Positions 10,179 to 19,230 of a DNA stretch of 64,000 bases are shown here, one piece after another; position 1 is the stretch's first letter, and every line of letters begins with the position of its first letter. Source of the stretch: Sulfuritalea sp. (GTDB taxonomy: Bacteria > Pseudomonadota > Gammaproteobacteria > Burkholderiales > Rhodocyclaceae); contig JAMPYF010000001.1 in the NCBI GenBank assembly GCA_023700805.1, positions 1 through 64,000 of the forward strand, given 5' to 3'. The notes under the pieces are model-generated. The model was not told the DNA's origin. It did not search any database and was given only the letters and a program-made list of their open reading frames with translations. The position numbers and the translations under genes are program-made.

Positions 10179-10934
10179 GTGAGCAACGTCGTCATCGACA
10201 TCAACAACGTGTGCAAGCGGTACGCGCTGTCACACCAACATCGTCCTGACTCTCTCAAGACCTGGCTGAAGAGCTTGGTCAAAGGCGCTGCGAGCGACGT
10301 TGATACACCATCCGAAGAAGAGTTCTGGGCCCTCAAGAATGTTTCCCTGCAAGTCAGGCAGGGGGAATGTCTCGCATTGATTGGCAAGAATGGATCGGGG
10401 AAATCGACGCTATTAAAAATACTCTCACGCATCATCCCCCCGACCAGCGGCCACATCCGCGTTCGCGGCCGCATTGCCTCGCTTCTGGAAGTAGGCACCG
10501 GCTTTCACCCCGAGCTCACCGGGCGCGAAAACGTTTTCCTCAACGGCGCGATGCTGGGCTGTCCTGAGCAGGAAATGCGCCGCCGGTTTGACGCCATTGT
10601 GGACTTCTCCGGCGTCGAGCGTTTCATGGATACACCCGTCAAGCACTATTCAAGCGGGATGTACGTGCGCCTAGCCTACGCCATCGCTGCACATGTCAAC
10701 GCAGACATCATGATCCTCGACGAGGTGCTTTCGGTTGGCGATGCGGAGTTCCAGCGAAAATGTCTTGGACATATGCAAAAGCAGCGTTCAGAACATAGAA
10801 CCTTCGTGCTGGTCTCGCATAACATGGAAAGCATAAAGCGCTTGGCAACGCATGTCGCCTGGCTGCGGGAAGGCCAACTGTGCGAAGCAGGTCCAGCCGA
10901 CTCTGATATCCTGCAACGCTATGCGGCGTGCTAG
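10179..10934 (+). CDS. wzt: Polysaccharide ABC transporter, ATPase (Wzt-type)
   Basis: A 251-residue ABC ATPase with Walker A GKNGSGKST at residues 69-77, signature YSSGMYVRLAYA and Walker B IMILDEVLSVGD. It begins with GTG at 10179, shortly after wzm. The protein stops soon after the nucleotide-binding domain and lacks the C-terminal carbohydrate-binding domain that lets some Wzt proteins read a chain-end cap. Export here is thus more likely of the Wzx-independent, uncapped type, with chain length set otherwise (inference). Confidence 0.9.
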   Translation: MSNVVIDINNVCKRYALSHQHRPDSLKTWLKSLVKGAASDVDTPSEEEFWALKNVSLQVRQGECLALIGKNGSGKSTLLKILSRIIPPTSGHIRVRGRIASLLEVGTGFHPELTGRENVFLNGAMLGCPEQEMRRRFDAIVDFSGVERFMDTPVKHYSSGMYVRLAYAIAAHVNADIMILDEVLSVGDAEFQRKCLGHMQKQRSEHRTFVLVSHNMESIKRLATHVAWLREGQLCEAGPADSDILQRYAAC

Positions 10935-10979
10935 TCCTTTGCCGCGCAAAGAATCCCGAACCGGAACGCGCCGCCCACC

Positions 10980-11684
10980 GTGAATTTGTTGCGCAAGATC
11001 ATCGCCCGCTTCATCGAACTGCTCGTCGAACGTTTGCACAGGGACTTCGGGCAGGATCTCGAGCAGCGTCTGCGATTGTATTTCCTTGACCTGAACGCCC
11101 GTCTCGATACACTGGAACGAGCGCTGGTGCCACCCTTTCTGGCTACAGTGCTCAAGAACGAAATGCAGAATCTGGACTGCCTGCCAATGCGGCTGCTGGA
11201 AGATCTGAAAGAGTTGACCGTCGTCGGCTACTACGCAGAAGATCTCAAAGCCATCCTGCCGACATGCCAAGTAGCCTCGTTCCCTGACTGGCTCGAATCC
11301 AGGGAAACAATCCGCATGGAGGCGTCGTTCTACAACCTGTTGTTCCTCGATGAGTATTACTTTATGCGGACCATGGAGCGACTGCTTCCATCTGCTGTTC
11401 AAGTTGCCGATACCATCATGGTCGCCACCCGCTTCGCTTATCTGCCGGAGGAACGCTGTCGTACCATCCTGCATCAGCTTGGCTATATGGAAATCGTCCT
11501 CGTCACGGTCGACAGCTTGACCGGCGAACTGGCGACCTGGGCGGTCAGCCATGCCCGTCCAATCACTTGCGATCCATTATTCATCGATCAGCGACGACCG
11601 GTAACTGAGCCAGAGAGCCCGATAATCTGGCTAATTGCGCGCAAGGCAGCCATGTACGGCAACCCGGAGTGGCCCAATGCTTGA
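10980..11684 (+). CDS. Uncharacterised polysaccharide-cluster protein
   Basis: A 234-residue protein of unknown family. A GTG at 10980 is the most upstream good start; the ribosome site is weak. The N-terminal 55 residues are rich in charged and leucine residues (RFIELLVERLHRDFGQDLEQRL) and look like an amphipathic or coiled-coil helix, followed by an alpha/beta-looking region containing VVGYYAEDLKAILP. No catalytic motif stands out. It overlaps the next gene by 8 bp and follows wzt by 45 bp, so it belongs to the cluster operon and probably acts with the next gene. Confidence 0.6.
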   Translation: MNLLRKIIARFIELLVERLHRDFGQDLEQRLRLYFLDLNARLDTLERALVPPFLATVLKNEMQNLDCLPMRLLEDLKELTVVGYYAEDLKAILPTCQVASFPDWLESRETIRMEASFYNLLFLDEYYFMRTMERLLPSAVQVADTIMVATRFAYLPEERCRTILHQLGYMEIVLVTVDSLTGELATWAVSHARPITCDPLFIDQRRPVTEPESPIIWLIARKAAMYGNPEWPNA

Positions 11685-12573
11685 CCGCTTGAGGAGCGAT
11701 TACGTCTTCTTACTGGCGGGCTTCGGCAGCGAGTATTCGCTGCAACCCATCGCACATTATCTGGCCGAGCAAGGCTACAGCTTCGTGGTGGCCGATATGC
11801 AACAAACTCCGCTACCGCCACCACCACTGCAGGCAACGGTATTTATCACCTCCCAGCATCCATCATGCTCCTCAGCGGTATTCAGAATCCACACGCAGGA
11901 AACGCCACCTTTTTCAAACTACATGAGTCCGCTGGAGATCATTCATCAACTGCGGCCAGCGTGTTCCGTCTTTGTGCCTCACGATCTCGAAGCGCCTATT
12001 CGCCCCTATGAGTTTGCCTTCATGACGGCGTTCGATATCTATTGCGCGCCTTCGGCGAAAGTAAATCCGGCGTTGCGACATCTGTGCAAGGTCATTCCTG
12101 CAGGATGGGTAAAACACCATCATTTCGACGTTCTCGCGGCCGATATCAGAGCCATGGTCGAGTCCAACGGCATGTTCTTCCTGAACCAGGTGGTTACCCT
12201 GATGCGCGCCGGCGGCGCGGTTTTTGTTCGGGACAACTACCCCGCCATCTTCGCCGCGAACCTACCAGTCAAGTTGCCCGCCTGGCCCGGCTGCGAGCTC
12301 ATGGCGGATGAGTTGCGGCAAATGGGCGCAACCGTGCTCGCCACCGAGATCAACTCGACCAAGCTGATTGCCGCCAGCCCGCGCATCTACGTCAACGCGC
12401 CGGGATCGGTGATCGCAGAAGCAAAGTATGTCGGTACTCCCGTCATCCTGGCGGGCAAGGCCGGGGAGCCCGATCAGTTGCTGATCCCCGACAGTTCCGA
12501 GCAGACAAGACCCGAGTTCGACTTCAACTGTCTGCTGGCTGCGATTGCCGCCCACGTAGAGGAAAACACATGA
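11677..12573 (+). CDS. Uncharacterised protein, possible GT-B-like fold
   Basis: A 298-residue protein starting at the ATG at 11677, which overlaps the preceding gene by 8 bp. Its C-terminal part contains ASPRIYVNAPGSVIAEAKYVGTPVIL, which resembles the sugar-nucleotide-binding loop of UDP-GlcNAc 2-epimerase and GT-B glycosyltransferases (serine/glycine loop, then a GTPVI strand). The rest gives no recognisable motif. A glycosyltransferase or sugar-binding role is only a suggestion from this resemblance and from its neighbours. Confidence 0.55.
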   Translation: MLDRLRSDYVFLLAGFGSEYSLQPIAHYLAEQGYSFVVADMQQTPLPPPPLQATVFITSQHPSCSSAVFRIHTQETPPFSNYMSPLEIIHQLRPACSVFVPHDLEAPIRPYEFAFMTAFDIYCAPSAKVNPALRHLCKVIPAGWVKHHHFDVLAADIRAMVESNGMFFLNQVVTLMRAGGAVFVRDNYPAIFAANLPVKLPAWPGCELMADELRQMGATVLATEINSTKLIAASPRIYVNAPGSVIAEAKYVGTPVILAGKAGEPDQLLIPDSSEQTRPEFDFNCLLAAIAAHVEENT

Positions 12574-13259
12574 ACCCATTACCCACCGTTGTCATCAGCG
12601 CTGCCGGGCGTGGCACGCGGATGGGGCAGCCGCGGCCCAAATGCCTGATCCCTATCCTTGGAAAACCGCTGATTCACTGGCAACTGGAGGCGATTCAGGT
12701 TTTCCCTCGCCTGATTGTGGCGGTGGGATTCCATGCTGAAGAAGTCATCGCCACCGTACGCGCAATCCGCCCCGACGCCGAATTCGTCGTCAACCACGAG
12801 TATGAAACCACCGGCACCGCGTCCAGCCTTTCCATAGCCCTGGCACACGGCGGTCATCCGGCGATCTCCGTCGATGGCGACCTGCTGGTTCATCCAGCCG
12901 ACTTGCTCAGCCTTGCCAGCGGTCCCGTGCCGAGCATCGGGGTTTGCGACATCCAAAGCCTGGCGCCGGTGCTGACGAGTATTCAGAATGCAAACAACGG
13001 CGACTTGCAGGCAACCTCCTTCCATCATGGCGAAACAATGGACAGCACCTCCGGCATGCTCGAATGGACCGGGCTTGTCACCATTGACCCGAGGGCACAT
13101 CCAGTTAAGGGGAATGGCCACGTCTATCAGATGATACTGCCCCTGCTACCCTGCCGAGCGGTGCATGTGCGCTGCCGTGAAATAGACTATCCGGCCGAGG
13201 TACCCCTGATGGAAGCCTGGCTTCAACCCTTGATCGGAGAAGGAGTCTTCCGTGGATAA
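12570..13259 (+). CDS. Sugar nucleotidyltransferase
   Basis: A 229-residue NTP-transferase-fold protein with the signature SAAGRGTRMGQPRPKCLIPILGKPLI at the N-terminus and a likely metal-binding aspartate in ISVDGDLLVHP. It would activate a sugar phosphate with an NTP; sugar and nucleotide cannot be told. It starts with ATGA on the previous stop and overlaps the next gene by 8 bp. No hexapeptide acyltransferase domain is attached. Confidence 0.75.
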   Translation: MNPLPTVVISAAGRGTRMGQPRPKCLIPILGKPLIHWQLEAIQVFPRLIVAVGFHAEEVIATVRAIRPDAEFVVNHEYETTGTASSLSIALAHGGHPAISVDGDLLVHPADLLSLASGPVPSIGVCDIQSLAPVLTSIQNANNGDLQATSFHHGETMDSTSGMLEWTGLVTIDPRAHPVKGNGHVYQMILPLLPCRAVHVRCREIDYPAEVPLMEAWLQPLIGEGVFRG

Positions 13260-13875
13260 GAGAGTCATCGACCAGTTCTGGCGCCAACGCGCGACTGAGG
13301 GTGGTGGCCGCTGGACGGAACCGGAAATGCTGGACTACGAACTCTCCATGCTGACGCCTTATGTCGGCGCCAACTGCCATATCCTTGATCTCGGCAGCGG
13401 CCCCGCCGCACTTTCAACACGCTTGCTGGGCCCATCCTGCCGCCTGACAGCCGTTGACAAGTACCAGAGCTTTCTCGACAGCATCCCGTCGGATCCCAGG
13501 ATCAACACGGTGTGCAGTGACGTGGTCAATTTCAGCTATACGACGGCAACCTACGACCTGATCCTGCTCTTTGGCGTCGTTACGCACCTGGACCTGGCAG
13601 AGGAACTTGCAGTGTATGAAAATGCCGCCAGGGGGCTCGCTGACTCCGGTGTCCTGGCTGTCAAGAATCAGTCTTCCCACCATGGGGAAAAACAGGTTGA
13701 CGGTTATTCCGAAAGCTTGAAGTGCCATTATGTCGGCCGCTATCCCGATATTCCGGGTCAAGCCGCGCGGCTCGGCCGCTTCTTCGGCAAAGTTGAGATA
13801 CGGCACTATCCGCCTGCATTCGACAAGTGGCCGGATACCACGCATGTCTGCTTCCTATGTTCAAGCAGGAAGTGA
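13252..13875 (+). CDS. Class I SAM-dependent methyltransferase
   Basis: A 207-residue methyltransferase with motif I ILDLGSGPAALS near residues 43-55 and an acidic motif II residue in LTAVDKY. It starts with GTG at 13252; the ribosome site GGAGAAGGAG at 13236-13245 decides the start. It probably O-methylates a sugar or sugar nucleotide in the cluster (inference from context). It is followed by an 89-bp gap before the next gene. Confidence 0.75.
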   Translation: MDKRVIDQFWRQRATEGGGRWTEPEMLDYELSMLTPYVGANCHILDLGSGPAALSTRLLGPSCRLTAVDKYQSFLDSIPSDPRINTVCSDVVNFSYTTATYDLILLFGVVTHLDLAEELAVYENAARGLADSGVLAVKNQSSHHGEKQVDGYSESLKCHYVGRYPDIPGQAARLGRFFGKVEIRHYPPAFDKWPDTTHVCFLCSSRK

Positions 13876-13964
13876 ACACCAGCCGATGCCCGTCATAGAT
13901 TGAAGACCGGAGTTTACGTCAAGCCGACGCCGGGCAGAGCCATCGTATTGACAACGAGGAAATC

Positions 13965-14972
13965 ATGAAACGCGCCTTGATCACTGGCCTGACCGGAATG
14001 GTTGGCTCACACCTGCTGGATTACCTGCTAGAACATACCGATTGGGAGATTTGGGGCATGCTGCGCTGGCGCAGCCCCCTCGACAACATAGAGCATCATC
14101 TTGACCGAATCAACCGCGGCGACCGCGTGAAACTGGTCTACGCCGACCTGCGCGACACCATGTCGATCGACACTGCCATCAGCACATCCCGCCCCGACTA
14201 CGTTTTTCATCTCGCAGCGCAGAGTTACCCCAAAACCTCCTTCGATTCCCCGCTCGACACCCTGGACACCAACATCCAAGGCACCGAGCGCTTGCTTGGA
14301 GCGCTGCGTAAGCATGCGCCGGAAGCTAGGATCCACATCTGCGCCTCCTCCGAGGTATTCGGCCGGGTATCCCGCGACAAGCTGCCGATTGATGAGGAAT
14401 GCAGCTTCCATCCGGCCTCGCCCTACGCCATTTCAAAGGTGGGCACCGATCTGGTTGGACGCTATTATGCCGAGGCCTATGGCATGTGCGTCATGACCAC
14501 CCGAATGTTCACCCATACCGGTCCGCGTCGCGGCGACGTCTTCGCCGAATCGACCTTCGCCAAGCAGATCGCCATGATCGAGCATCGCACGTCACCGCCG
14601 ATCGTCAAAGTGGGCAACCTCGACTCGCTGCGAACCTGGGCCGACGTCCGCGACGCCGTGCGCGCCTACTACATGCTGGTAACGGTCAAGCCAGTGCCAG
14701 GCGCCTACTACAACATAGGCGGCCAATTCACCTGCACCGTCGGTCAGATGCTCAATACCTTGCTGTCGTATTCGGACCGGACCGACATACGGATCGAGTC
14801 GGATCCCGAGCGGATGCGCCCCATCGATGCAGACCTTCAGGTTCCAGATACCACGAAGTTCGAGCGCCATACCGGGTGGAAACCGGTCATCCCGTTCGAA
14901 ACCACGATGCGCGATCTACTCGCTTACTGGCGCGCCCGCGTCGGCGCCAACCAATCCTTCCTTTCACGCTGA
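13965..14972 (+). CDS. GDP-mannose 4,6-dehydratase-family enzyme
   Basis: A 335-residue extended SDR of the Gmd/Rmd group: NADP-binding LITGLTGMVGSHL at the N-terminus, a TSS-like ASSEVFG strand, the YAISK catalytic pair and the THTGPRRGDVFAESTFAKQI segment typical of Gmd. With hddA and hddC in the same cluster its substrate may be GDP-D-glycero-D-manno-heptose rather than GDP-mannose, as for DmhA of Yersinia; that is an inference. ATG with GAGG upstream. The next gene, a GDP-fucose-synthase relative, follows after 18 bp. Confidence 0.8.
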   Translation: MKRALITGLTGMVGSHLLDYLLEHTDWEIWGMLRWRSPLDNIEHHLDRINRGDRVKLVYADLRDTMSIDTAISTSRPDYVFHLAAQSYPKTSFDSPLDTLDTNIQGTERLLGALRKHAPEARIHICASSEVFGRVSRDKLPIDEECSFHPASPYAISKVGTDLVGRYYAEAYGMCVMTTRMFTHTGPRRGDVFAESTFAKQIAMIEHRTSPPIVKVGNLDSLRTWADVRDAVRAYYMLVTVKPVPGAYYNIGGQFTCTVGQMLNTLLSYSDRTDIRIESDPERMRPIDADLQVPDTTKFERHTGWKPVIPFETTMRDLLAYWRARVGANQSFLSR

Positions 14973-14990
14973 ACTACCGCTGCCATACCC

Positions 14991-15929
14991 ATGAAAATAG
15001 ACGATCGCATACTTATCACCGGCGCCAGGGGGTTGGTCGGCTCGGCACTGGCGGACCACTTGCGGCAAGCTGGCCATGTCAACCTGATCGAGGTCGGACG
15101 TGACACCTGTGACCTAACCGATACCGCAGAGACAATCGCCCTGTTCGAAAGGGAGCGTCCGGATTATGTATTTCACGCAGCGGCGCGCGTCTACGGAATC
15201 ATGGGCAACCTGAAGAACAAGGCACTATCGTTCTTTGACAACGTAATGATCAACACCAACGTCGTCGAGGCTGCTCACCGTGCCGGGGTAAAGAAGATAT
15301 TGGCGATGGGCACCGGCGCCGTCTATCCCTATCCTTCGCCAAGTCTGCCGTTGCAAGAGGACATGATCTTTCTGGGCAAACCGCATCCGGCAGAAGACTC
15401 GTATGCCCACGCCAAGCGCGCCATGCTGGCGATGCTGCATGCCTACGAGGAAAGTTACGGCATGCAGTGGGTGTACATCGTGTCCTGCAACTTGTTCGGA
15501 CCTCGCGACAAGTTCGATACGGAATTCGGCCACGTTGTCCCGTCGCTGATCAAGAAGTTCCGCGATGCGCAGCAAAGCGGCGGGAGAGTGCTGGTCTGGG
15601 GCGACGGATCGGCCCAGCGCGACTTTCTCTATGTCAAGGATGCGGCACGCGCCGTTCATCTGGCCATGAACAACTGCATTGGTGCGGTCAATATGGGCAG
15701 CAGCGAAGTGCTACGCATTCGCGAAATCGTCGACATGATTACCCAGGTCAGCGGAATGCAGGGCCGAGTAGACTGGGATGCCAGCAAACCCAACGGCCAG
15801 GACTATCGCGCCTACGACCTGAGCAAGCTTGCAGCAACCGGATTCAAACCCACGTACTCCATACTCAGCGGACTCGAGGAAACTTGGGACTGGTATTGCC
15901 GAAATGCGCAGGCCGAGCAATCGCGATGA
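14991..15929 (+). CDS. GDP-L-fucose synthase-like epimerase/reductase
   Basis: A 312-residue SDR resembling Fcl/WcaG: ILITGARGLVGSAL at the N-terminus, the family-typical MGNLKNKALSFFDNVMINTNVVEAA, and YAHAK as catalytic pair. It would epimerise and/or reduce the 4-keto GDP-sugar made by the preceding dehydratase. In Yersinia and Campylobacter comparable pairs make GDP-6-deoxy-heptoses, which fits the hdd genes downstream. It overlaps the next gene by ATGA. Confidence 0.8.
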   Translation: MKIDDRILITGARGLVGSALADHLRQAGHVNLIEVGRDTCDLTDTAETIALFERERPDYVFHAAARVYGIMGNLKNKALSFFDNVMINTNVVEAAHRAGVKKILAMGTGAVYPYPSPSLPLQEDMIFLGKPHPAEDSYAHAKRAMLAMLHAYEESYGMQWVYIVSCNLFGPRDKFDTEFGHVVPSLIKKFRDAQQSGGRVLVWGDGSAQRDFLYVKDAARAVHLAMNNCIGAVNMGSSEVLRIREIVDMITQVSGMQGRVDWDASKPNGQDYRAYDLSKLAATGFKPTYSILSGLEETWDWYCRNAQAEQSR

Positions 15930-17983
15930 GCAACGATACACCCCGCCTGCTGCTTATTTCGCAGTGGCCAAAGGTTCGCAACGCCGAATTCGAATTGATC
16001 GAGAAGATTCGCAAGACTGGCTACGAAATCACCGTCGTCGACTTTCTTGGCCGGGACGTCGACACGGGCAAAAATAAAAACAACGTCGATCTGCGACAGC
16101 ACTGCGATTTCGCGCTGTCATTTCACTATGACACGCCAAAATTCATCGATATCCCGACTTTTCTCTGGGTAGCCAATCCACTGGGCTACATGCATCTGCG
16201 GGATGACTACCGGGCGTCGATCTTCCATAATCTGAGGGCCTACGACGACTATCTTTATAACGGTGCGCCGCTGTTGAAAGAGCACATCAGGCAAGTAGTC
16301 GGCGGCGAGTGGCGCGACAGCGAACTCCACTTTTACGCGTCGACTTCGATCGCGGCCCTGCAAACGCCCGAGCGGACCGGGATTGATGCGCCCAACGCAG
16401 AGAAGATATTCTATTGTGGGATTAACTGGGAGCGCGTCGAGGACCACAAAGGTCGCGCTCACGGACTACTGGAGCATTTGCAGGAAAGGAACGCCGCCGA
16501 CTTCTTTGGCCCGCAAAAACTCGAAGGGTTCAGAACATGGAAGGGATTCCCGTCCTACCGCGGCGAGATACCATTCGATGGCGTGAGTCTAGCCCGGACC
16601 ATGCGCCAGTATGGCGCAGTGCTGGCCCTATCGTCCCCCGCACATATCAAGTCAGGCACCTCGTCGAGCCGGGTGTTCGAAGGCTTCGCCGCCGGAGTGC
16701 CGGTCATTTCCGACCACAATCCGCATGTGCGGTCCCTGTTCGGCGATCTGGTCTGCTACTTTTCCGGCGACACAGACTGTGAGCGTGCCGACTCGATTCT
16801 GGCAGTCAGGGATCAGATTCTAAGCTCACCACAGGCTACGATCGAACGGGTTCGTCAAGCCCAGGCGCTGATCGCCGAAAAGTACTGCTTCGAGACCACG
16901 CTTACCGCGGCAGCCAGCGCTGCAAGGCGACGCCGCCAGCATCCGACCGGATTCGGATCATCAGCACCGGCAGCCAATCGACTCGCAGTCGACGTATTCC
17001 TGTTCCAGCATGATCCGTATTCCGCGGCCGATGCAAGCGCCCCGGCAGCCTTTCCCAATCTTGCCAATGTCCTGGGAAGTCTGCACCCCATACGCGGTAC
17101 GGCACGCATAAGGCTTCTGACATTTGCCGGCGACGGCGGAGAATGGAAAGGCCGTCTTGCCGAAGACGTTTTCAGCAAGAGAAGCGAAGAAATCGAATGG
17201 CTGGACCTCGACTCCGATCAGGCTTTGCAGTCCGACTGGCCTCGCCTCACGCTGGGCGAAAAGTTCGCACGACTGGCGGTTCACGCCGGCCCGGGACTAT
17301 CGGTCTATTTCACCGCGGCCGACTTTCCCCATCACGACTATTTCACAAGCCTGCTCGACGATACAGCCGCCGAACCGAATGAAACTGAACAACGCCGGCT
17401 CCAGATTGCCGGATTCTACGTCGACGACCTTTCAGGAAAAGCTCCGCCGACGGCTGCTGAGGTTCGACACAACAATGCATCACTACCCCTTTACCAATGG
17501 TCGAAGGCCAGTCCTGGCGAACATCAACTCGGTCAGCTGGCGCTGAATGGCGCACTGCTTGCGAGCCTGAACCTGAACCGGCTGCGCGGATTCGACGTCC
17601 TGCTGCCGATTGCCATCTATCTTGAAGCGCGACGCAATGCTGCGGAAATCAGTCGCTGCCGCAAGATCCTGCTGCGCGTTGCCCAGGGCTACTTCGCGGC
17701 GCACGAAGCCGCTCTCAACAGTATTCAGCACAAGGGATTCTGGGCCACGCACTATGAACTTCCGACAAACGTCAAGCACGAGATCAACGCACTCTACGAT
17801 GCTTTCCATGAATCGGACGACGCAGTCAAAATCATCGATGCCTTGGCGGGCAGGGATCTGCCTTCAGTTTCCCTGCCTCATCCAACCGTGGTCAACGTAC
17901 TCAATACGCTGTATGGACGAGCAATTCCCACCTATATGAAATTAAGAAGATTGAAACGGATGTTGTGGCCCAGGCCGCGCTAG
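15926..17983 (+). CDS. Large glycosyltransferase with unknown C-terminal half
   Basis: A 685-residue protein; the ATG at 15926 overlaps the previous stop as ATGA and is preferred over a longer in-frame extension that would overlap the fcl-like gene. Residues of about 1-340 look like a GT-B (family GT1/GT4-like) transferase, with KSGTSSSRVFEGFAAGVPVISDHNPHVRSLFGD as nucleotide-sugar-binding loop. The last 300 residues (after an Arg-rich RRRRQHPTG linker) match nothing I recognise. It contains LLTFAGDGGEWKG and an LNRLRGFDVLLPIAIYLEARR segment and may be a second catalytic or a structural domain. Two activities on one polypeptide are likely but not shown. Confidence 0.7.
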   Translation: MSNDTPRLLLISQWPKVRNAEFELIEKIRKTGYEITVVDFLGRDVDTGKNKNNVDLRQHCDFALSFHYDTPKFIDIPTFLWVANPLGYMHLRDDYRASIFHNLRAYDDYLYNGAPLLKEHIRQVVGGEWRDSELHFYASTSIAALQTPERTGIDAPNAEKIFYCGINWERVEDHKGRAHGLLEHLQERNAADFFGPQKLEGFRTWKGFPSYRGEIPFDGVSLARTMRQYGAVLALSSPAHIKSGTSSSRVFEGFAAGVPVISDHNPHVRSLFGDLVCYFSGDTDCERADSILAVRDQILSSPQATIERVRQAQALIAEKYCFETTLTAAASAARRRRQHPTGFGSSAPAANRLAVDVFLFQHDPYSAADASAPAAFPNLANVLGSLHPIRGTARIRLLTFAGDGGEWKGRLAEDVFSKRSEEIEWLDLDSDQALQSDWPRLTLGEKFARLAVHAGPGLSVYFTAADFPHHDYFTSLLDDTAAEPNETEQRRLQIAGFYVDDLSGKAPPTAAEVRHNNASLPLYQWSKASPGEHQLGQLALNGALLASLNLNRLRGFDVLLPIAIYLEARRNAAEISRCRKILLRVAQGYFAAHEAALNSIQHKGFWATHYELPTNVKHEINALYDAFHESDDAVKIIDALAGRDLPSVSLPHPTVVNVLNTLYGRAIPTYMKLRRLKRMLWPRPR

Positions 17984-18024
17984 TCCTTGCCCAATCTCGA
18001 AACTAAGGCCAAGCCCGGAATCCT

Positions 18025-19230
18025 TTGTTGCCATCCTTGACCGCTCCCGACAGGCATCACCAGTCCGGCAGAAGGATTCTGCTGGTCTCGTATTACCCGC
18101 CCACGCGGCGCCATGCCGGCGGCCTCCGCCTGCTGGACTTGTACTCGCTGATTCGTCGGGTGGAACCTTCGCTGCTAATCGATCTCGTCACCTGCTCGGA
18201 CAGCATGGCCGACGAACTCACCGAAGCCGACAGGTCGATATTCGACAGGATATTCTTGTTGCCGGTGAAATGCTTCGACATGCGCGGCTTGACGAACGCT
18301 GGCATCATGGACAATGCGTACGACGTTGCCGACTTCCAATACTGGCAGTCAGGTCGCCTGATCGACGGCTTTCGTCGTCGACAGCGGGCGAGGATCATTT
18401 TTTCTCCCATGGAATCGAATGCAAGAGCATTTCTCACGGACCTCCGCATGCTGGGGAGGACGTCGGCGTTGCGCCCGCTGCTGGAGCATGCGGCGATCGG
18501 TACGTTGGAGCTTTACTACTCGTGGAAAGCTGATGCCGTCCAGTGTGTATCGCACCCAGACGCGACGACGATAGCCGCTTGTTCGCCAAGAACTCATGTC
18601 GTCACCGTCGAAACCGGCCTTTCCGCCATCGAGTTTCCGCATCTGGCACGCAGTGGGCCGGTACGGCGCGAGCCGGGTGCCGCGCGCGAGCTAGTGTTCG
18701 TCGCCTATTTCGGTTCCCGCAACAATGTCGATGCCTTGTTCTGGTATCTAAATAATGTTCACCCGGAGCTCTGTCGCCGCATCCCGGGTTATCAATTCGT
18801 CGTTGTCGGTCGAGGCAGCGAAGCACTCGGTCTCCGTTCCGACGAACATCTAGTGATCCGCGGCGAAGTCGAGTCCGTCGAGGAGCACCTGCTGCGAGCT
18901 ACCATGAGCATTGCTCCAGCATTTTCCGGCGCCGGCTTTCGCGGCAAAATCGTCCAGTACGCAGCAGCCGCCTTGCCATGTGTAGCTTCGCCGCTGGCCG
19001 TCGAGGGCCTGGCATTCATCGACAGGGAAAGCGTCCTGATCGCCAATGATGCAAAGTCGTTCATCGACGACTGCACTGCCCTACTGACGTCTGACAGTTT
19101 CAACGCCCTTATCGGCGAAGCGGCCCGCAAGGTCTGCATGTCAGAATATCTATGGGAAAATCGAGTCCCGACCATTACCCGGCTTTATGAGTTGCGCACT
19201 GCACTTAATCAAACTGGTGGATTCTCATGA
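18025..19230 (+). CDS. Glycosyltransferase, GT4-like
   Basis: A 401-residue GT-B glycosyltransferase. The N-terminal strand ILLVSYYPPTRRHAGGLRLLDLY and the C-terminal APAFSGAGFRGKIVQYAAAALPCVASPLAVEGL are the acceptor- and donor-side hallmarks. The start used is TTG at 18025 (a second TTG follows directly); no good ATG lies nearby, so the first residues are uncertain. It overlaps hddA by ATGA and is probably the transferase for the heptose-derived sugar made by its neighbours (inference). Confidence 0.75.
   Translation: MLPSLTAPDRHHQSGRRILLVSYYPPTRRHAGGLRLLDLYSLIRRVEPSLLIDLVTCSDSMADELTEADRSIFDRIFLLPVKCFDMRGLTNAGIMDNAYDVADFQYWQSGRLIDGFRRRQRARIIFSPMESNARAFLTDLRMLGRTSALRPLLEHAAIGTLELYYSWKADAVQCVSHPDATTIAACSPRTHVVTVETGLSAIEFPHLARSGPVRREPGAARELVFVAYFGSRNNVDALFWYLNNVHPELCRRIPGYQFVVVGRGSEALGLRSDEHLVIRGEVESVEEHLLRATMSIAPAFSGAGFRGKIVQYAAAALPCVASPLAVEGLAFIDRESVLIANDAKSFIDDCTALLTSDSFNALIGEAARKVCMSEYLWENRVPTITRLYELRTALNQTGGFS

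Noticed and set aside
13351-13378. A weak plus-strand match to the motif (TGTCGGCGCCAACTGCC)
   Set aside because: Several mismatches within the 17-base half; consistent with chance in GC-rich coding DNA.
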